From Sphingomonas cannabina (GTDB taxonomy: Bacteria; Pseudomonadota; Alphaproteobacteria; Sphingomonadales; Sphingomonadaceae), in NCBI RefSeq assembly GCF_021391395.1, contig NZ_CP090059.1:3395001-3459000 (forward strand): 64,000 nucleotides of DNA, given 5' to 3'. A model generated the notes under the pieces. It was not told the origin of the DNA. It saw only the letters and a program-made list of their open reading frames with translations, and searched no databases. The position numbers and the translations under genes were made by a program. Positions 37,973 to 46,378 of this stretch are shown one piece after another (the first letter of the stretch is position 1; the number at the start of each line of letters is the position of its first letter).

Positions 37973-38140
37973 ATGCCGGAAGAACGACCCAGCAACCGCC
38001 GCCTCGGCAGCGCGGCGGTCCTCGTCGTCGGGATCGTGCTGCTGATCGTCGTCGCGATCTTCGTCACCTTCAACATCTCGCACTACAAGGATGCGAGGAA
38101 CGAGCAGACGACGGCGAACAGCGCAGCGCCGGCGCGCTGA
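37973..38140 (+). CDS. Small single-helix membrane protein
   Basis: 55 residues from the ATG at 37973 (GGGAG about 8 bases upstream). A charged start (PEERPSNRRLG) is followed by one strong transmembrane helix, AVLVVGIVLLIVVAIFVTF (about 15-33), and a polar tail. It is divergent from the hydrophilic stress-protein gene. Function unknown; the good ribosome site and typical TM topology support it being real. Confidence 0.6.
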   Translation: MPEERPSNRRLGSAAVLVVGIVLLIVVAIFVTFNISHYKDARNEQTTANSAAPAR

Positions 38141-38217
38141 CGCGGCTCCGCCGACGGTAGCATTTCATTCCGCCCGCGAACGGATTAGCCTCCGCTCATC
38201 AGGAGAGGAGTCGTTCG

Positions 38218-38961
38218 ATGAAGCGTCTGTTCGCCGTCATGCTGCTTGCCGCCGCACCCGTTGCGCTTGCTGCCCAGACCGTCACTCCCGCCATCAAGAG
38301 CGCGCTCGCCGATCCGGCGCGACCCGCCGACCAGAAGGCGCGGGACGAGGCGCGGCATGCGGGTGAGATTCTCGCCTTCGCCAGGATCAAGCCGGGCGAC
38401 AAGGTCGCCGACTTCATCATGGGCGGCGGCTATTGGACGCGCATCCTGTCGCCGCTGGTCGGGCCCAAGGGCCATGTCTACGCCTACCAGCCCAAGGAAT
38501 TCATCGACTTCCGCGCCGCCTATGCCGACGAGCAGAAGGCGGCGGTGGCGGGCCGCGCCAACGTCACGGCGAGCAGCGATCCGCTGGCGTCCTTCGCCTT
38601 TCCGGAGAAGCTCGACGCGATCATCACGGTGCAGAACTACCACGACCTGCACCTCAAGGCCGCCCCGCCGGGCGCGGCCCTCGCGATCACGAAGAAGCTT
38701 TACGATGCGCTGAAGCCGGGCGGCACGCTGCTGGTGGTCGACCATGTCGCCAACGCCGACCCGGGCTTCGCGGTGCCGCAGACGCTCCACCGCGTCGACC
38801 CCGCCGCCGCGCGCGCGGAAATCGAGAAGGCCGGTTTCCAGTTCGACGGCGAGCTGCCGGTGCTGCGCAACCCCGCCGATCCGCATACCGCGAGCGTGTT
38901 CGACCCGTCGATCCGTGGGAAGACCGACCAGTTCGTCTATCGGTTCAGGAAGCCGGCGTAG
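38218..38961 (+). CDS. Exported class I SAM-dependent methyltransferase-like protein
   Basis: 247 residues with an AGGAGAGGAG ribosome site. A cleavable signal (MKRLFAVMLLAAAPVALAAQ) precedes a Rossmann methyltransferase fold: ILAFARIKPGDKVADFIMGGGYWTRILSPLVG (motif I region), KLDAIITVQNYHDLHL, and LKPGGTLLVVDHVAN. The motif I glycines are shifted (DFIMGGGYWT). Export of a SAM-using fold is odd since SAM is cytosolic; the protein may have another ligand or lack activity. Such exported homologues exist in proteobacteria. Confidence 0.82.
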   Translation: MKRLFAVMLLAAAPVALAAQTVTPAIKSALADPARPADQKARDEARHAGEILAFARIKPGDKVADFIMGGGYWTRILSPLVGPKGHVYAYQPKEFIDFRAAYADEQKAAVAGRANVTASSDPLASFAFPEKLDAIITVQNYHDLHLKAAPPGAALAITKKLYDALKPGGTLLVVDHVANADPGFAVPQTLHRVDPAAARAEIEKAGFQFDGELPVLRNPADPHTASVFDPSIRGKTDQFVYRFRKPA

Positions 38962-38970
38962 CTTTCCCGC

Positions 38971-39052
38971 TGTCATCCCGGCGCAAGCCGGAATCTCATT
39001 CAATTCGCCGTACGCTTGCGGCTTGAGATCCCGGCTTTCGCCGGGATGACGG
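38971..39052. repeat. Family E palindromic repeat, copy 3
   Basis: TGTCATCCCGGCGCAAGCCGG and AGATCCCGGCTTTCGCCGGGATGAC arms about 30 bases apart, between convergent genes. Confidence 0.88.
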
Positions 39053-39060
39053 TTGGAGAG

Positions 39061-39396
39061 TTACTTGACCGCCTCGAGCGCGGCCTTGGTCTTGGCCATC
39101 ACCTCGTCGGTGATCTTGCCGCCCGCCATCGGCTGGAGTTGATTGAGGCTCATCGACTTGAACATCTCATAGGCCTCATGGGTGGTGAGGCCCGGCATGG
39201 TCTCGTCCAGCGCCTTCTTGCCGGCCGGATCGGCGGCGATCGTCTCGATCGGGGTATCGAGCGTGAATTTGGGCGCGGCCGCCGGCGTGGCGGGCGCCGC
39301 CGTCGCGGCTGTCGTGGGTGCGGTCGCAGCGGGCGCGGTCTGGGCGAACGCGGGCGTTGTACCGGTGAGGGCGGCGAGCAGCAGGACGGTCTTCAT
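39061..39396 (-). CDS. Secreted Ala/Thr/Pro-rich protein with a small helical C-terminal domain
   Basis: 111 residues from the ATG at 39396. A signal peptide (MKTVLLLAALTGTTPAFAQ) is followed by a low-complexity linker (TAPAATAPTTAATAAPATPAAAP) and a domain reading TPIETIAADPAGKKALDETMPGLTTHEAYEMFKSMSLNQLQP. Short domains of this pattern also occur at the end of secreted hydrolases in this order, so this may be a stand-alone version. Function unknown. Confidence 0.75.
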   Translation of the reverse strand: MKTVLLLAALTGTTPAFAQTAPAATAPTTAATAAPATPAAAPKFTLDTPIETIAADPAGKKALDETMPGLTTHEAYEMFKSMSLNQLQPMAGGKITDEVMAKTKAALEAVK

Positions 39397-39512
39397 CGGC
39401 AAGGAGCCTCCATGCAAGGACTCGGCCCGACTGCCGCCCCTCGCATGAGGTTGCCTAGCCCGCCGGCGATCCGACGGGAAGCCGCCGGAGCCCGTTCGGA
39501 GCAAGAAGTTCC

Positions 39513-39589
39513 GTGCTCCTGCGAAGGCAGGAGCGGTGGATCACGAACGTCCCGCTTGCGGCCTGGGCTCCTGCCTTCGCAGGAGCACT
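39513..39589. repeat. Family E-like palindromic repeat, copy 4
   Basis: GTGCTCCTGCGAAGGCAGGAGC and GCTCCTGCCTTCGCAGGAGCAC arms separated by about 33 bases, just past the atpF stop; it could end the ATP synthase transcript. Confidence 0.85.
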
Positions 39590-39598
39590 GACGCGATT

Positions 39599-40186
39599 TC
39601 AGTTGAGCCGGCCGATCCCTGCGATCGTCTTGTCGACGAGCGCCTTGTCGGCTTCGGCGCCATGCTTGTCGGCGATCAGCGCGCGCGCCGCCTGGGTGGC
39701 GGCATCGGCCGCCTTGGCGCGGACCTCGGCGAGCGCCGCGCGCTCGGCGGCGGCGATCTTGTCCTCGGCCATCTTGGTACGGCGCTTGACCAGCTCCGCG
39801 GCATCGGCCTCGGCCTTGGCGACCAGCGCCTTGGCCTCGTCCTCGGCATGGGCGACGATCGCCTGGGTCTGGTTTTCGACGTCGGCGATCTTGCGCGCAT
39901 ATTCGTCGCGCAGCGCCTCGGCCTCGGCGCGGAGCTGCCTGGCTTCCTCGAGCCGCTGGCGGATCGCCGCGATCTGCTTGTCGAGCCCTGCCGTCAGAAG
40001 GGCCGGAACCTTCTTCCACAAGAGGATCGCGAGGAAGGCGAGCATCGCGATCGATACCCACACCGTCGCGTCGAGCACGCCGAACAGCGCCGGCTCGGCA
40101 TGATGCGCGGGAGCGCCGCCATGCGCCTCGGTCGTGGCGGTGCCGGCCTCGTGGCCTTCCGCGGGTGCGCCGTGCGAATTAGCCAT
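39599..40186 (-). CDS. atpF: ATP synthase F0 subunit b
   Basis: 195 residues. Its N-terminus is long and His/Ala/Gly-rich before one membrane helix (about 38-58, VWVSIAMLAFLAILLWKKVP), followed by a long charged coiled coil that forms the peripheral stalk. It is the last gene of the F0 operon and overlaps atpF' by 8 bases. Two different b-type subunits are normal in photosynthetic and many alphaproteobacteria. Confidence 0.94.
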   Translation of the reverse strand: MANSHGAPAEGHEAGTATTEAHGGAPAHHAEPALFGVLDATVWVSIAMLAFLAILLWKKVPALLTAGLDKQIAAIRQRLEEARQLRAEAEALRDEYARKIADVENQTQAIVAHAEDEAKALVAKAEADAAELVKRRTKMAEDKIAAAERAALAEVRAKAADAATQAARALIADKHGAEADKALVDKTIAGIGRLN

Positions 40187-40670
40187 TGAGCGCCGCCTTC
40201 ACTGCCTTCTTGGCGTCGGTCTTGGTCACCTTGGCGCCCGACAGACGCTGGACGATGTCCTGCGCCGCCTCGACGGCGACCTCCTCGATCTCCTTCATCG
40301 CCTCGGCGCTGGCCGACGCAATGCGCGCCTCCGCCTCGGCGATGCGGGCATTGGATGCCTCACCCGCCTTGGCGAGCTTCGCCTCGGTCGAGGCCGACGC
40401 CTTGGCGCGGGCCTCGGCAAGGGTGCGCTGGGCACGCTCGCGCGCGGCGTTCTCCTCGACGCGCCAGCGTTCCTCCTGGGCATCGGCGTCGGCACGCGCC
40501 GCCTCCGCCGCCCTGAGGTCGGCCGCGACCGACGCGTCGCGCGCGTCGATCGTCGCCTGCACCTTGGGCACCATGCCGCGGCCGACGACCACGAACACGA
40601 TGCCGAAGGTGACGATCAGCCAGAAAAGCTGCGAGGCCCAGGTGGCCCCCAATTGCGCGATCTGAGGCAT
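40179..40670 (-). CDS. atpF': ATP synthase F0 subunit b'
   Basis: 163 residues with an N-terminal membrane helix (WASQLFWLIVTFGIVFVVVGRGMVP, about 11-35) and a coiled-coil stalk rich in Ala, Glu, Arg and Lys. PQIAQLGATWASQLFWL is the typical b' start. It pairs with subunit b in the stator. It lies between atpE and atpF in the operon. Confidence 0.94.
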   Translation of the reverse strand: MPQIAQLGATWASQLFWLIVTFGIVFVVVGRGMVPKVQATIDARDASVAADLRAAEAARADADAQEERWRVEENAARERAQRTLAEARAKASASTEAKLAKAGEASNARIAEAEARIASASAEAMKEIEEVAVEAAQDIVQRLSGAKVTKTDAKKAVKAALNG

Positions 40671-40714
40671 TGCAATCCTTCAGACCGGAGACGAGCTCCG
40701 GCCCTCAAGTCCTG

Positions 40715-40942
40715 TTACGCGACGAAGATCAGGATCATCGCCACGACGAACGCGAGCAGGCCCAGCAGCTCGGCCGCGGCGAAGCCGATGAACAGGCGGC
40801 CCTGCTGGCCGTCGGCGGCACCCGGGTTGCGCAGCGCGCCCTCGAGGAACGAGCCGAACACGTTGCCCACACCGATCGCGGCCATGCCCGCACCGATGGC
40901 GGCGAGACCGGCACCGACGAGCTTTGCTGCTTCTGCGTCCAT
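40715..40942 (-). CDS. atpE: ATP synthase F0 subunit c
   Basis: 75 residues from the ATG at 40942, the start that gives the standard MDAEAAKLVGAGLAAIGAGMAAIGVG. Two membrane helices are linked by a polar loop with the conserved RNPGA, and helix 2 holds the proton-carrying Glu in GFAAAELLGLLAF. It forms the rotor ring. Confidence 0.97.
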   Translation of the reverse strand: MDAEAAKLVGAGLAAIGAGMAAIGVGNVFGSFLEGALRNPGAADGQQGRLFIGFAAAELLGLLAFVVAMILIFVA

Positions 40943-40991
40943 TTGAAAAACTCCTGCGTGAAACTTTTTGGGTTGGGTACGAACGGAAAAC

Positions 40992-41789
40992 TCAGTGCAG
41001 ATGCTCGGCGTCGTTGATGTACAGCGACGTGAGCAGCGCGAAGACATAGGCCTGGATGCCGGCGACCAGCAGCTCCAGCGCCGAGATGCCGACCATCAGC
41101 GCGAAGCTCGGCACCCCGACGAGCAGGCCATAGCCCGCGCCGGCATTGGCCGAGTTGATCACGAAGCCCGCCAGCACCTTCAGCAGGACGTGCCCGGCGG
41201 TCATCGCCACGAACAGTCGCAGGCCCAGGCTGAACGGGCGCACCATGAACGACACGAACTCGATCGGCGCGATGATCGGGATCATCACCAGCGGCGTGCC
41301 GTGCGGCACGAACAGGCTGAAGAAATGGAGGCCATGCTTCCAGAAGCCGACCACCAGCACGATCGAGAAGGACAGGATCGCGAGGATGCCGGTGATGGTG
41401 AAATGGCTGGTGAAGGTGAAGGGATGGATGCCGAACACGCCGAGCGGCAGCAGGCCGAGGATGTTGGCGAACAGGATGAACATGAACAGCGAGAAGACGT
41501 AGGGCAGGTACTTCCGCCCCGCCTTGCCGATGTTCTGCGCCAGCATCGAATCGATGAAGCCGACGAAATTCTCGACCAGCATCTGGCCGCGGCTCGGCAC
41601 CAGCTGGCGCCGCATGCCCATCAGCATGAACGCCCACAGCGCCACCACCGCAACGCACATCCAGGCGGCCGAATTGGTGAAGGCGATCTGGTGTCCGCCG
41701 ATGGTGAAGCCGTCCCAGATCGTCTGCACCTCGAACTGGTGCATCGGGTCGATCTTGCCAGAACCTGCCGCCACGCCTGTGAGCCCCAA
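40992..41789 (-). CDS. atpB: ATP synthase F0 subunit a
   Basis: 265 residues, five to six membrane helices, forming the proton half-channels. The essential Arg lies in the helix around PFSLGLRLFVAMTAGHVLLK. Other family marks are SRGQMLVENFVGFI near the N-terminal third and FTSHFTITGILAILSF. It sits in the usual place between atpI and atpE. Confidence 0.96.
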   Translation of the reverse strand: MGLTGVAAGSGKIDPMHQFEVQTIWDGFTIGGHQIAFTNSAAWMCVAVVALWAFMLMGMRRQLVPSRGQMLVENFVGFIDSMLAQNIGKAGRKYLPYVFSLFMFILFANILGLLPLGVFGIHPFTFTSHFTITGILAILSFSIVLVVGFWKHGLHFFSLFVPHGTPLVMIPIIAPIEFVSFMVRPFSLGLRLFVAMTAGHVLLKVLAGFVINSANAGAGYGLLVGVPSFALMVGISALELLVAGIQAYVFALLTSLYINDAEHLH

Positions 41790-41810
41790 CTGTTACGACA
41801 AACGCCCGAA

Positions 41811-42128
41811 TCACTTCGAGCGTTTGGATGAAATCCGAATGATGTTCCTGAAGGCCGCCGCGATCCCGAGGAACAGGAGGCCGAGCAGGAACCATGGGGA
41901 GGTGCCGAGCAACCGATCGAGCACCCAGCCGATCAGCGCCCCTCCGACCATTCCGCCGATCAGCTCGGCGAGCACGCGATTGCCGAGGCGATAGCCGTCC
42001 TCGCCCGTCTCGCGTCCTTCGCCGGACCTGATCGCCTCCTCGGATTTCGCCTTCGCCAGTCGCTCATCGAGCGACGTCAGGCGCGCGTCCTCTGGGAGGG
42101 GGTCCAGTCCGGGCTCGTTCTCCGCCAA
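41811..42128 (-). CDS. atpI: AtpI/AtpZ-type ATP synthase accessory protein
   Basis: 105 residues from a TTG at 42128, chosen because GGAG lies 7 bases upstream; longer starts have no ribosome site. A charged N-terminal half (LDERLAKAKSEEAIRSGEG) is followed by GYRLGNRVLAELIGGMVGGALIGWVLDRLLG and a second membrane helix (FLLGLLFLGIAAAFRNI). It heads the F0 operon, where AtpI-like proteins assist assembly of the c ring or Mg2+ supply. Confidence 0.88.
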   Translation of the reverse strand: MAENEPGLDPLPEDARLTSLDERLAKAKSEEAIRSGEGRETGEDGYRLGNRVLAELIGGMVGGALIGWVLDRLLGTSPWFLLGLLFLGIAAAFRNIIRISSKRSK

Positions 42129-42385
42129 TGCGTTACTCCGTTTCCAACGGGCAGCACAAAAGCCGAGCGGCGAGCCCGCCAAGGCATGCGCGCTTTAGGA
42201 AGGGGGGCGGCCCGAGTCAACAATTGCAGATACTGCAAGCTGCGGCCGCTCGGGGAGCGGTGATCGGCGGAGGGTCAAATTACAAATTTGAAAGTGGTCG
42301 GTCCCCGGAAGTCGCAGCTATCCTCCGATCGCCCACCGCATCCACGTTTCGGGTGCAAATCAATGGCGGAGGGAGGTGACGCTAT

Positions 42386-42487
42386 GTGAACGATGATACC
42401 GCCGTGGTCATCATCGGCGCAGGTGCGCTGATGGTGGCCTTTGCCACCTTGGTGTTGAAGATCATCGAGGTGGCCCGCTCCAAATAG
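42386..42487 (+). CDS. 33-residue membrane peptide, possible type I toxin-like/holin-like peptide
   Basis: A GTG start in ATGTGA, 7 bases after a very strong GGGAGGTGA site, reads VNDDTAVVIIGAGALMVAFA then TLVLKIIEVARSK and a TAG. One hydrophobic helix (about 6-24) with an acidic N-end and a basic C-end is the plan of small type I toxins and holin-like toxins. The ATG of the ATGTGA is followed at once by a stop in its own frame (an ATG-stop mini-ORF), so the frames compete. Two strong hairpins with CTGGCA loops follow. No homology search was possible; the assignment rests on layout only. Confidence 0.55.
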   Translation: MNDDTAVVIIGAGALMVAFATLVLKIIEVARSK

Positions 42488-42496
42488 CGGCGGGAT

Positions 42497-42559
42497 GGGG
42501 TCGAGCTGGCACTCGGCCCCTGAACGTGAAGACCCCGGCCGCTGGCACGACCGGGGTCT
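42497..42559 (+). ncRNA. Two tandem hairpins with CTGGCA loops downstream of the membrane peptide
   Basis: Hairpin 1: GGGGTCGAG (42497-42505) pairs with CTCGGCCCC (42512-42520) with one G-U pair and loop CTGGCA. Hairpin 2: AGACCCCGG (42530-42538) pairs perfectly with CCGGGGTCT (42551-42559) around a 12-base loop holding CTGGCA. Both loops share the motif though the stems differ. Neither is followed by a T-run. Structure is evident; expression as RNA is inference. Confidence 0.5.
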
Positions 42560-42602
42560 GGAGGTGATCTATGTGAATCTTCAACCGCCGCAGCTGATGT
42601 AG
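42559..42602 (+). other. Second GGAGGTGA-ATGTGA start module with a 9-codon ORF
   Basis: TGGAGGTGATCTATGTGAAT repeats the start region of the 33-residue peptide gene (GGAGGTGACGCTATGTGAAC). ATG is again followed by TGA, and the overlapping GTG opens VNLQPPQLM before a TAG at 42600-42602. The near-identical start context suggests a duplicated translation-control module or a decayed second peptide gene. Confidence 0.5.
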
Positions 42603-42630
42603 CGTGAAACGTCCTGAAATTCAATTCCGC

Positions 42631-42999
42631 TCACACGCAGCGCGGGTCGCGCTCCGGCGGGCCGGCATCGCGCTTCTTCCATGCGCCCGACGGCGTCTGG
42701 TACATCTCGCCCGGCTTGGTCTGGGCGATCAGGTTGCAGCCGGAGACGAAGGCGAACTGCTCCACCGTCGCGCCATTGGCGGCGCCCTTGGTATAGGCGG
42801 CCTTGCGCTGGATGTTGATGTTGTTGACCAGCGCGCGCAACTCCGGCGTCGCCGCGCCGACCACGCCGATATAGCCGTCGGGCTGCTCACCCACCTTCCC
42901 CGCCGCGCGGGCGGCGGCATAGGCCGGATCGCGCTGCGCCAGCGCCGTGCCCGACACGGCGCCGAGCGCCACTGCCGCCAGGATGATCGTTCGTTTCAT
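42631..42999 (-). CDS. ydbL: YdbL family (DUF1318) periplasmic protein
   Basis: 122 residues from the ATG at 42999, which overlaps the ynbE stop by one base within ATGA. A signal peptide (MKRTIILAAVALGAVSGTALAQ) precedes RDPAYAAARAAGKVGEQPDGYIGVVG, the DUF1318 hallmark, and NIQRKAAYTKGAANGATVEQFA. A Cys-containing tail (FVSGCNLIAQTKPGEMYQTPSGAWKKR) follows. It is the third member of the ydbH-ynbE-ydbL set, which supports lipid transport between membranes in E. coli; YdbL is thought to act as a chaperone of YnbE. Confidence 0.92.
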   Translation of the reverse strand: MKRTIILAAVALGAVSGTALAQRDPAYAAARAAGKVGEQPDGYIGVVGAATPELRALVNNINIQRKAAYTKGAANGATVEQFAFVSGCNLIAQTKPGEMYQTPSGAWKKRDAGPPERDPRCV

Positions 43000-43250
43000 C
43001 AGAAAATCCCCGGATTCTGCTGGATCAGCGACTTCGCCTCGCCGTCGAGGCGATAGACCACTTCCTGCGTGATCGAGATGTTGAGGTTGATGACGATCGG
43101 CTTGTCCGGCGCGGTCACGTTCACGCAACCGCCCGTCATCATCACCGTCGCCGCAGCTGCGCCTGCCATCATCCGTCTCGTCATCGTTCCCATGCTCGCG
43201 CGGAACGTCCGCGCACTCAATCCTATTTGCTCTTGGCCTGTTTCGCTCAT
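42999..43250 (-). CDS. ynbE: YnbE-like outer-membrane lipoprotein
   Basis: 83 residues if started at the ATG at 43250, which overlaps the ydbH stop (ATGA). A shorter start at 43193 or 43184 would give a more standard signal peptide (TRRMMAGAAAATVMMTGGC). After the lipobox Cys comes VNVTAPDKPIVINLNISITQEVVYRLD, the compact beta strand module of YnbE. It multimerises and bridges YdbH to the outer membrane in the known system. Confidence 0.9.
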   Translation of the reverse strand: MSETGQEQIGLSARTFRASMGTMTRRMMAGAAAATVMMTGGCVNVTAPDKPIVINLNISITQEVVYRLDGEAKSLIQQNPGIF

Positions 43251-46200
43251 GGCACTTTCCCGCTTTCGGAGGGCTGAATGGGAGTCGCAGGCGTCCGCGG
43301 CTGCTCCTGGCGCCGCCGCTGCTCCTCGAGCAGCGCGGGCAGGTTGCGCTGGATGAGCAGCGACGGGTCGTAATAGGATCGCACCGAATCGACGAGCTGG
43401 CGGAAGGGCGCGCGCACCTGCACGTTGAACACCAGAGGCAGCCGCGCCAAGCGGCGGATCAGGAAGTTGCTCTTGGTGCCCTTGCCCTGGCTCAATCCGG
43501 CGAAGCGGATCTCGGTGATCATCTCGCCCGCCAGCGGTCCGTTCATCGTCAGCTCGAGATTGCGGTAGTCGAGCGACTTCAGCGCCTGGAACGCGAGATT
43601 GCCCCAGGTGCCGAGATCCTTCTGGCTGACCTCGCCGACATAGGCGAGGTTGCCGCCGGCGCGGGCGGTCAGATGGCCGTTCTCGATCCGGCCGCCGCTC
43701 TCGTCGAACACCATCGGCAGGACGCCGTCGAAGACGCCGGTGGCGTTGAGGTTCTTGAACTCGAACTGCTGGAGGAACTGCCCGGCATCGACGCCGATCA
43801 CGCGAAAGGTCATCCGCCGCACCTGCTTGGCGGAGAAGTCGAGCACGGTCGGCTCCAGCACCAGCTCGCCGCCCGCAAAGGGCCAGCGTCCGCCCTCGAT
43901 CTGCACTCTCTCGGGACTGAGCAGGCGATAGCGCACCGTCCCGTTCTCAACCGGCACGCCGGGATTGACCGTGGCGATCGCGGCCACCTGCCCCGGCGCC
44001 GTCACCATGCCGAGCAGGTCGCTGAACGCGACCTCGCCCTTGAGCCCCGTCACCGGCCCGAAGGCCGCGGCGAGATCGGTCCCGTCGGTCGCGAACCGTC
44101 CGCTGCTGGTCACGCCCTCGCCGCTCCAGGCGATGTCGCCGCGGCCCGAGACGCGGCCGTTCACCGCCGCGATCACGCCGAAGGTGAGCGGCGTGAGGTC
44201 GTCGGGCTGCAACCCCTTCTCCGCGAAGGCGATCCCGGGCACCACCAGCGCCGCCTGCCCCGTTCCACTCGACAGATCGTGGCCGAGCGTCACGTCGGCG
44301 ACCTTGCTGCCGTCCTTCGGTGTATGGAGCGTGCCGGCGGCCTCGATCCGGCCGTCGATCAGCGTGAGCGCGACATCGTCGCTCCGCAGCGGCTTGAACC
44401 GCGGCTGCGGCGCGGCGTCGGCGACCTGGAGCCCGCCTCCCAGCGTCAGCCGGCCGCCCGCCAGCCGCCATGTCCCGGCCCCGTCGGACAGCAGCAGCGG
44501 CACATTCCCGATCTGCCCGCTCGCGCCTTCGAAGCGGCCGGCGACGTCGGCGCCTTCGAGACGGCCGGTGAGCCGCGCGGCGTCGATCCGCGTCAGCCGC
44601 TCGGGCGTACCGAGCCGCGCCGCGACGTCGGCGAGCACGAAATCGCGCTCTCCGAACGCCAGGTCCGCGCCGGTGGCGGCAAGGGTCAGCGGCGTGCCCC
44701 CGATCCGGCCGGAGAGGCGCGGCGCGGCGATGCGCGTCCCGCCGCCGATGCGGCCGTCCGCCAGGGTCAGCAGCGCCGGCCCGCGCGGGCACAATGTCAG
44801 CCGCGCCGGATCGAGCGCCAGCCCCGCCACTGCGAGCCGCTCCCACGACAGAGGCACGCAGTGCGGGTTGAGCGCGAGCGCGCTCCCGCGCCAGCGTGCC
44901 TCGATCGGCAGCCGCAGACCGTCGACGCGGCCATCGCCGAGCGGGCCGGACAGCGTCGCGGCGGTCGCGACTTCAGTCACACCTGCGCTCCCTGCGCGAA
45001 AGGTGACCGGCGCCAGCGCCAGCCGCGCGCCGAGCGCCTCATAGGGCGCGGCGACCACCCGGCCGGCGATGGCGCCGCCTTCCTGCCGGAGCGCGGCGTC
45101 GAGCGTGGGCAGGCCGCCGCCGCGCACCGCCAGGCTGCCGCCGAGCGAGATCGTGCCGAACCGCAACGCGTTGCCGCTCAACATCGCCTGCGCACCGCTT
45201 GCGGAGGTGGCGCCGAGACGTTCGACCGCCACCTCGCTGTCCTGGGCACGCACCTGCGCCACGACGTCGAAGTTCCGCCCCGCCGCGCCGAGTGCCGAGG
45301 CCAGCCGCGCCACGAGCGGGCCGATCGGCGTTCCAGCTCCGGTATCGCGATAGCCGGCGATCATCCCCAGCATCCGCCGGTCCGCGGCAGCGCCGGCGGC
45401 GCGCAGCGTTCCGGCGAACTGCAACCCGTCCGCTCCAATCGCATAGCGCCCGCTCGCACGCGCCTCGCGGCCGGCTACGCCGGGAACGGCGAAGCCGCCG
45501 CTGCCGATGTCCAGCGTCCCCGCGGTCCGCCGCGCGTCGCCCGCGAAACTGACCGTGCCGCGCACCCGCGCGACGCCCTGCTCCGGCGCACCCACCATCG
45601 CCGCCCCGATCGCCTTCGCCTCGCCCTGCCAGCGGTCGAGCCGCTCGCCGAGCGTCACCGCCACGTCCGCGCCCGGCGCCGTGACCTTCGGCGTCCCCTT
45701 GCAGGCCAGCGCATCCGCGGCGACCGGTCCGGTCAGCGTCGGCTTGCCGCCACGGATGCGGACAGCGGCTACCATATGCGGCCGCACCGCCCGGCACCCG
45801 CCGCCGCCGAGCGCATAGGCAAAGGCGGCGACGCGCCCGTCGAACCCGTCGTCGAGCCGTCCGCGCCCGGCGATCTTGAACCCGACCTGCCCGTAATCGG
45901 TGGCGAGCCGCACGCGCAGGTCATCGATCCGCGCGCCGAGCTGCGGCAGCGCGAAGGGCTTGCCGGAGGGCGGCGGCAGCAGCCGGTCGATCGCGCCGAG
46001 CGACACGCTTCCGTCCACCAGCCGCGCCTTGAGGAAGGCGTGGCCAACCGCGATCCCCGTCACCTCGGGGCCGCCAAGCCCGATCCGCGTGTAGACCTCG
46101 ACCCAATCGGCGGTGAGGTCGGGATCGCGCGGATCGCCGATCACGATATCGGTGAGCCGCTGCGTGCCGAATCCCACGTCGGCGATGCGGTAGCGCGCCG

Positions 46201-46378
46201 GAACGCCGCGCTTCGCCAGCTCGCGCGCCACGAGATCCTCGGCGATGCCGCGCCGCTGCCACCAGGCGAGCCCCGCTGCCACCGCGACCAGCGCCAGCAG
46301 CATGCCGAGCCCGCGCAGCGGCCGGCGCCAGCGCCGCCGCCGCTGCTTCGTCTCCGTCGCCGCCTCTTCGTCGTCCAC
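43247..46378 (-). CDS. ydbH: YdbH-like AsmA-family intermembrane phospholipid transport protein
   Basis: 1043 residues. An N-terminal membrane anchor (about 22-41, LRGLGMLLALVAVAAGLAWW) is followed by a very long repeating beta structure (AsmA/DUF748 type), expected to form a lipid groove across the periplasm, and a C-terminal DUF3971-like part (FQALKSLDYRNLELTMNGPLAGEMITEIRFAG). YdbH is one of three partly redundant AsmA-like phospholipid carriers in E. coli. Start at ATG 46378, divergent from radC. Confidence 0.92.
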   Translation of the reverse strand: MDDEEAATETKQRRRRWRRPLRGLGMLLALVAVAAGLAWWQRRGIAEDLVARELAKRGVPARYRIADVGFGTQRLTDIVIGDPRDPDLTADWVEVYTRIGLGGPEVTGIAVGHAFLKARLVDGSVSLGAIDRLLPPPSGKPFALPQLGARIDDLRVRLATDYGQVGFKIAGRGRLDDGFDGRVAAFAYALGGGGCRAVRPHMVAAVRIRGGKPTLTGPVAADALACKGTPKVTAPGADVAVTLGERLDRWQGEAKAIGAAMVGAPEQGVARVRGTVSFAGDARRTAGTLDIGSGGFAVPGVAGREARASGRYAIGADGLQFAGTLRAAGAAADRRMLGMIAGYRDTGAGTPIGPLVARLASALGAAGRNFDVVAQVRAQDSEVAVERLGATSASGAQAMLSGNALRFGTISLGGSLAVRGGGLPTLDAALRQEGGAIAGRVVAAPYEALGARLALAPVTFRAGSAGVTEVATAATLSGPLGDGRVDGLRLPIEARWRGSALALNPHCVPLSWERLAVAGLALDPARLTLCPRGPALLTLADGRIGGGTRIAAPRLSGRIGGTPLTLAATGADLAFGERDFVLADVAARLGTPERLTRIDAARLTGRLEGADVAGRFEGASGQIGNVPLLLSDGAGTWRLAGGRLTLGGGLQVADAAPQPRFKPLRSDDVALTLIDGRIEAAGTLHTPKDGSKVADVTLGHDLSSGTGQAALVVPGIAFAEKGLQPDDLTPLTFGVIAAVNGRVSGRGDIAWSGEGVTSSGRFATDGTDLAAAFGPVTGLKGEVAFSDLLGMVTAPGQVAAIATVNPGVPVENGTVRYRLLSPERVQIEGGRWPFAGGELVLEPTVLDFSAKQVRRMTFRVIGVDAGQFLQQFEFKNLNATGVFDGVLPMVFDESGGRIENGHLTARAGGNLAYVGEVSQKDLGTWGNLAFQALKSLDYRNLELTMNGPLAGEMITEIRFAGLSQGKGTKSNFLIRRLARLPLVFNVQVRAPFRQLVDSVRSYYDPSLLIQRNLPALLEEQRRRQEQPRTPATPIQPSESGKVP

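Noticed and set aside
42273..42300. AT-rich tract before the membrane peptide as an origin or integration site
   Set aside because: Too short, no DnaA boxes or integrase seen; more simply a promoter-like region.
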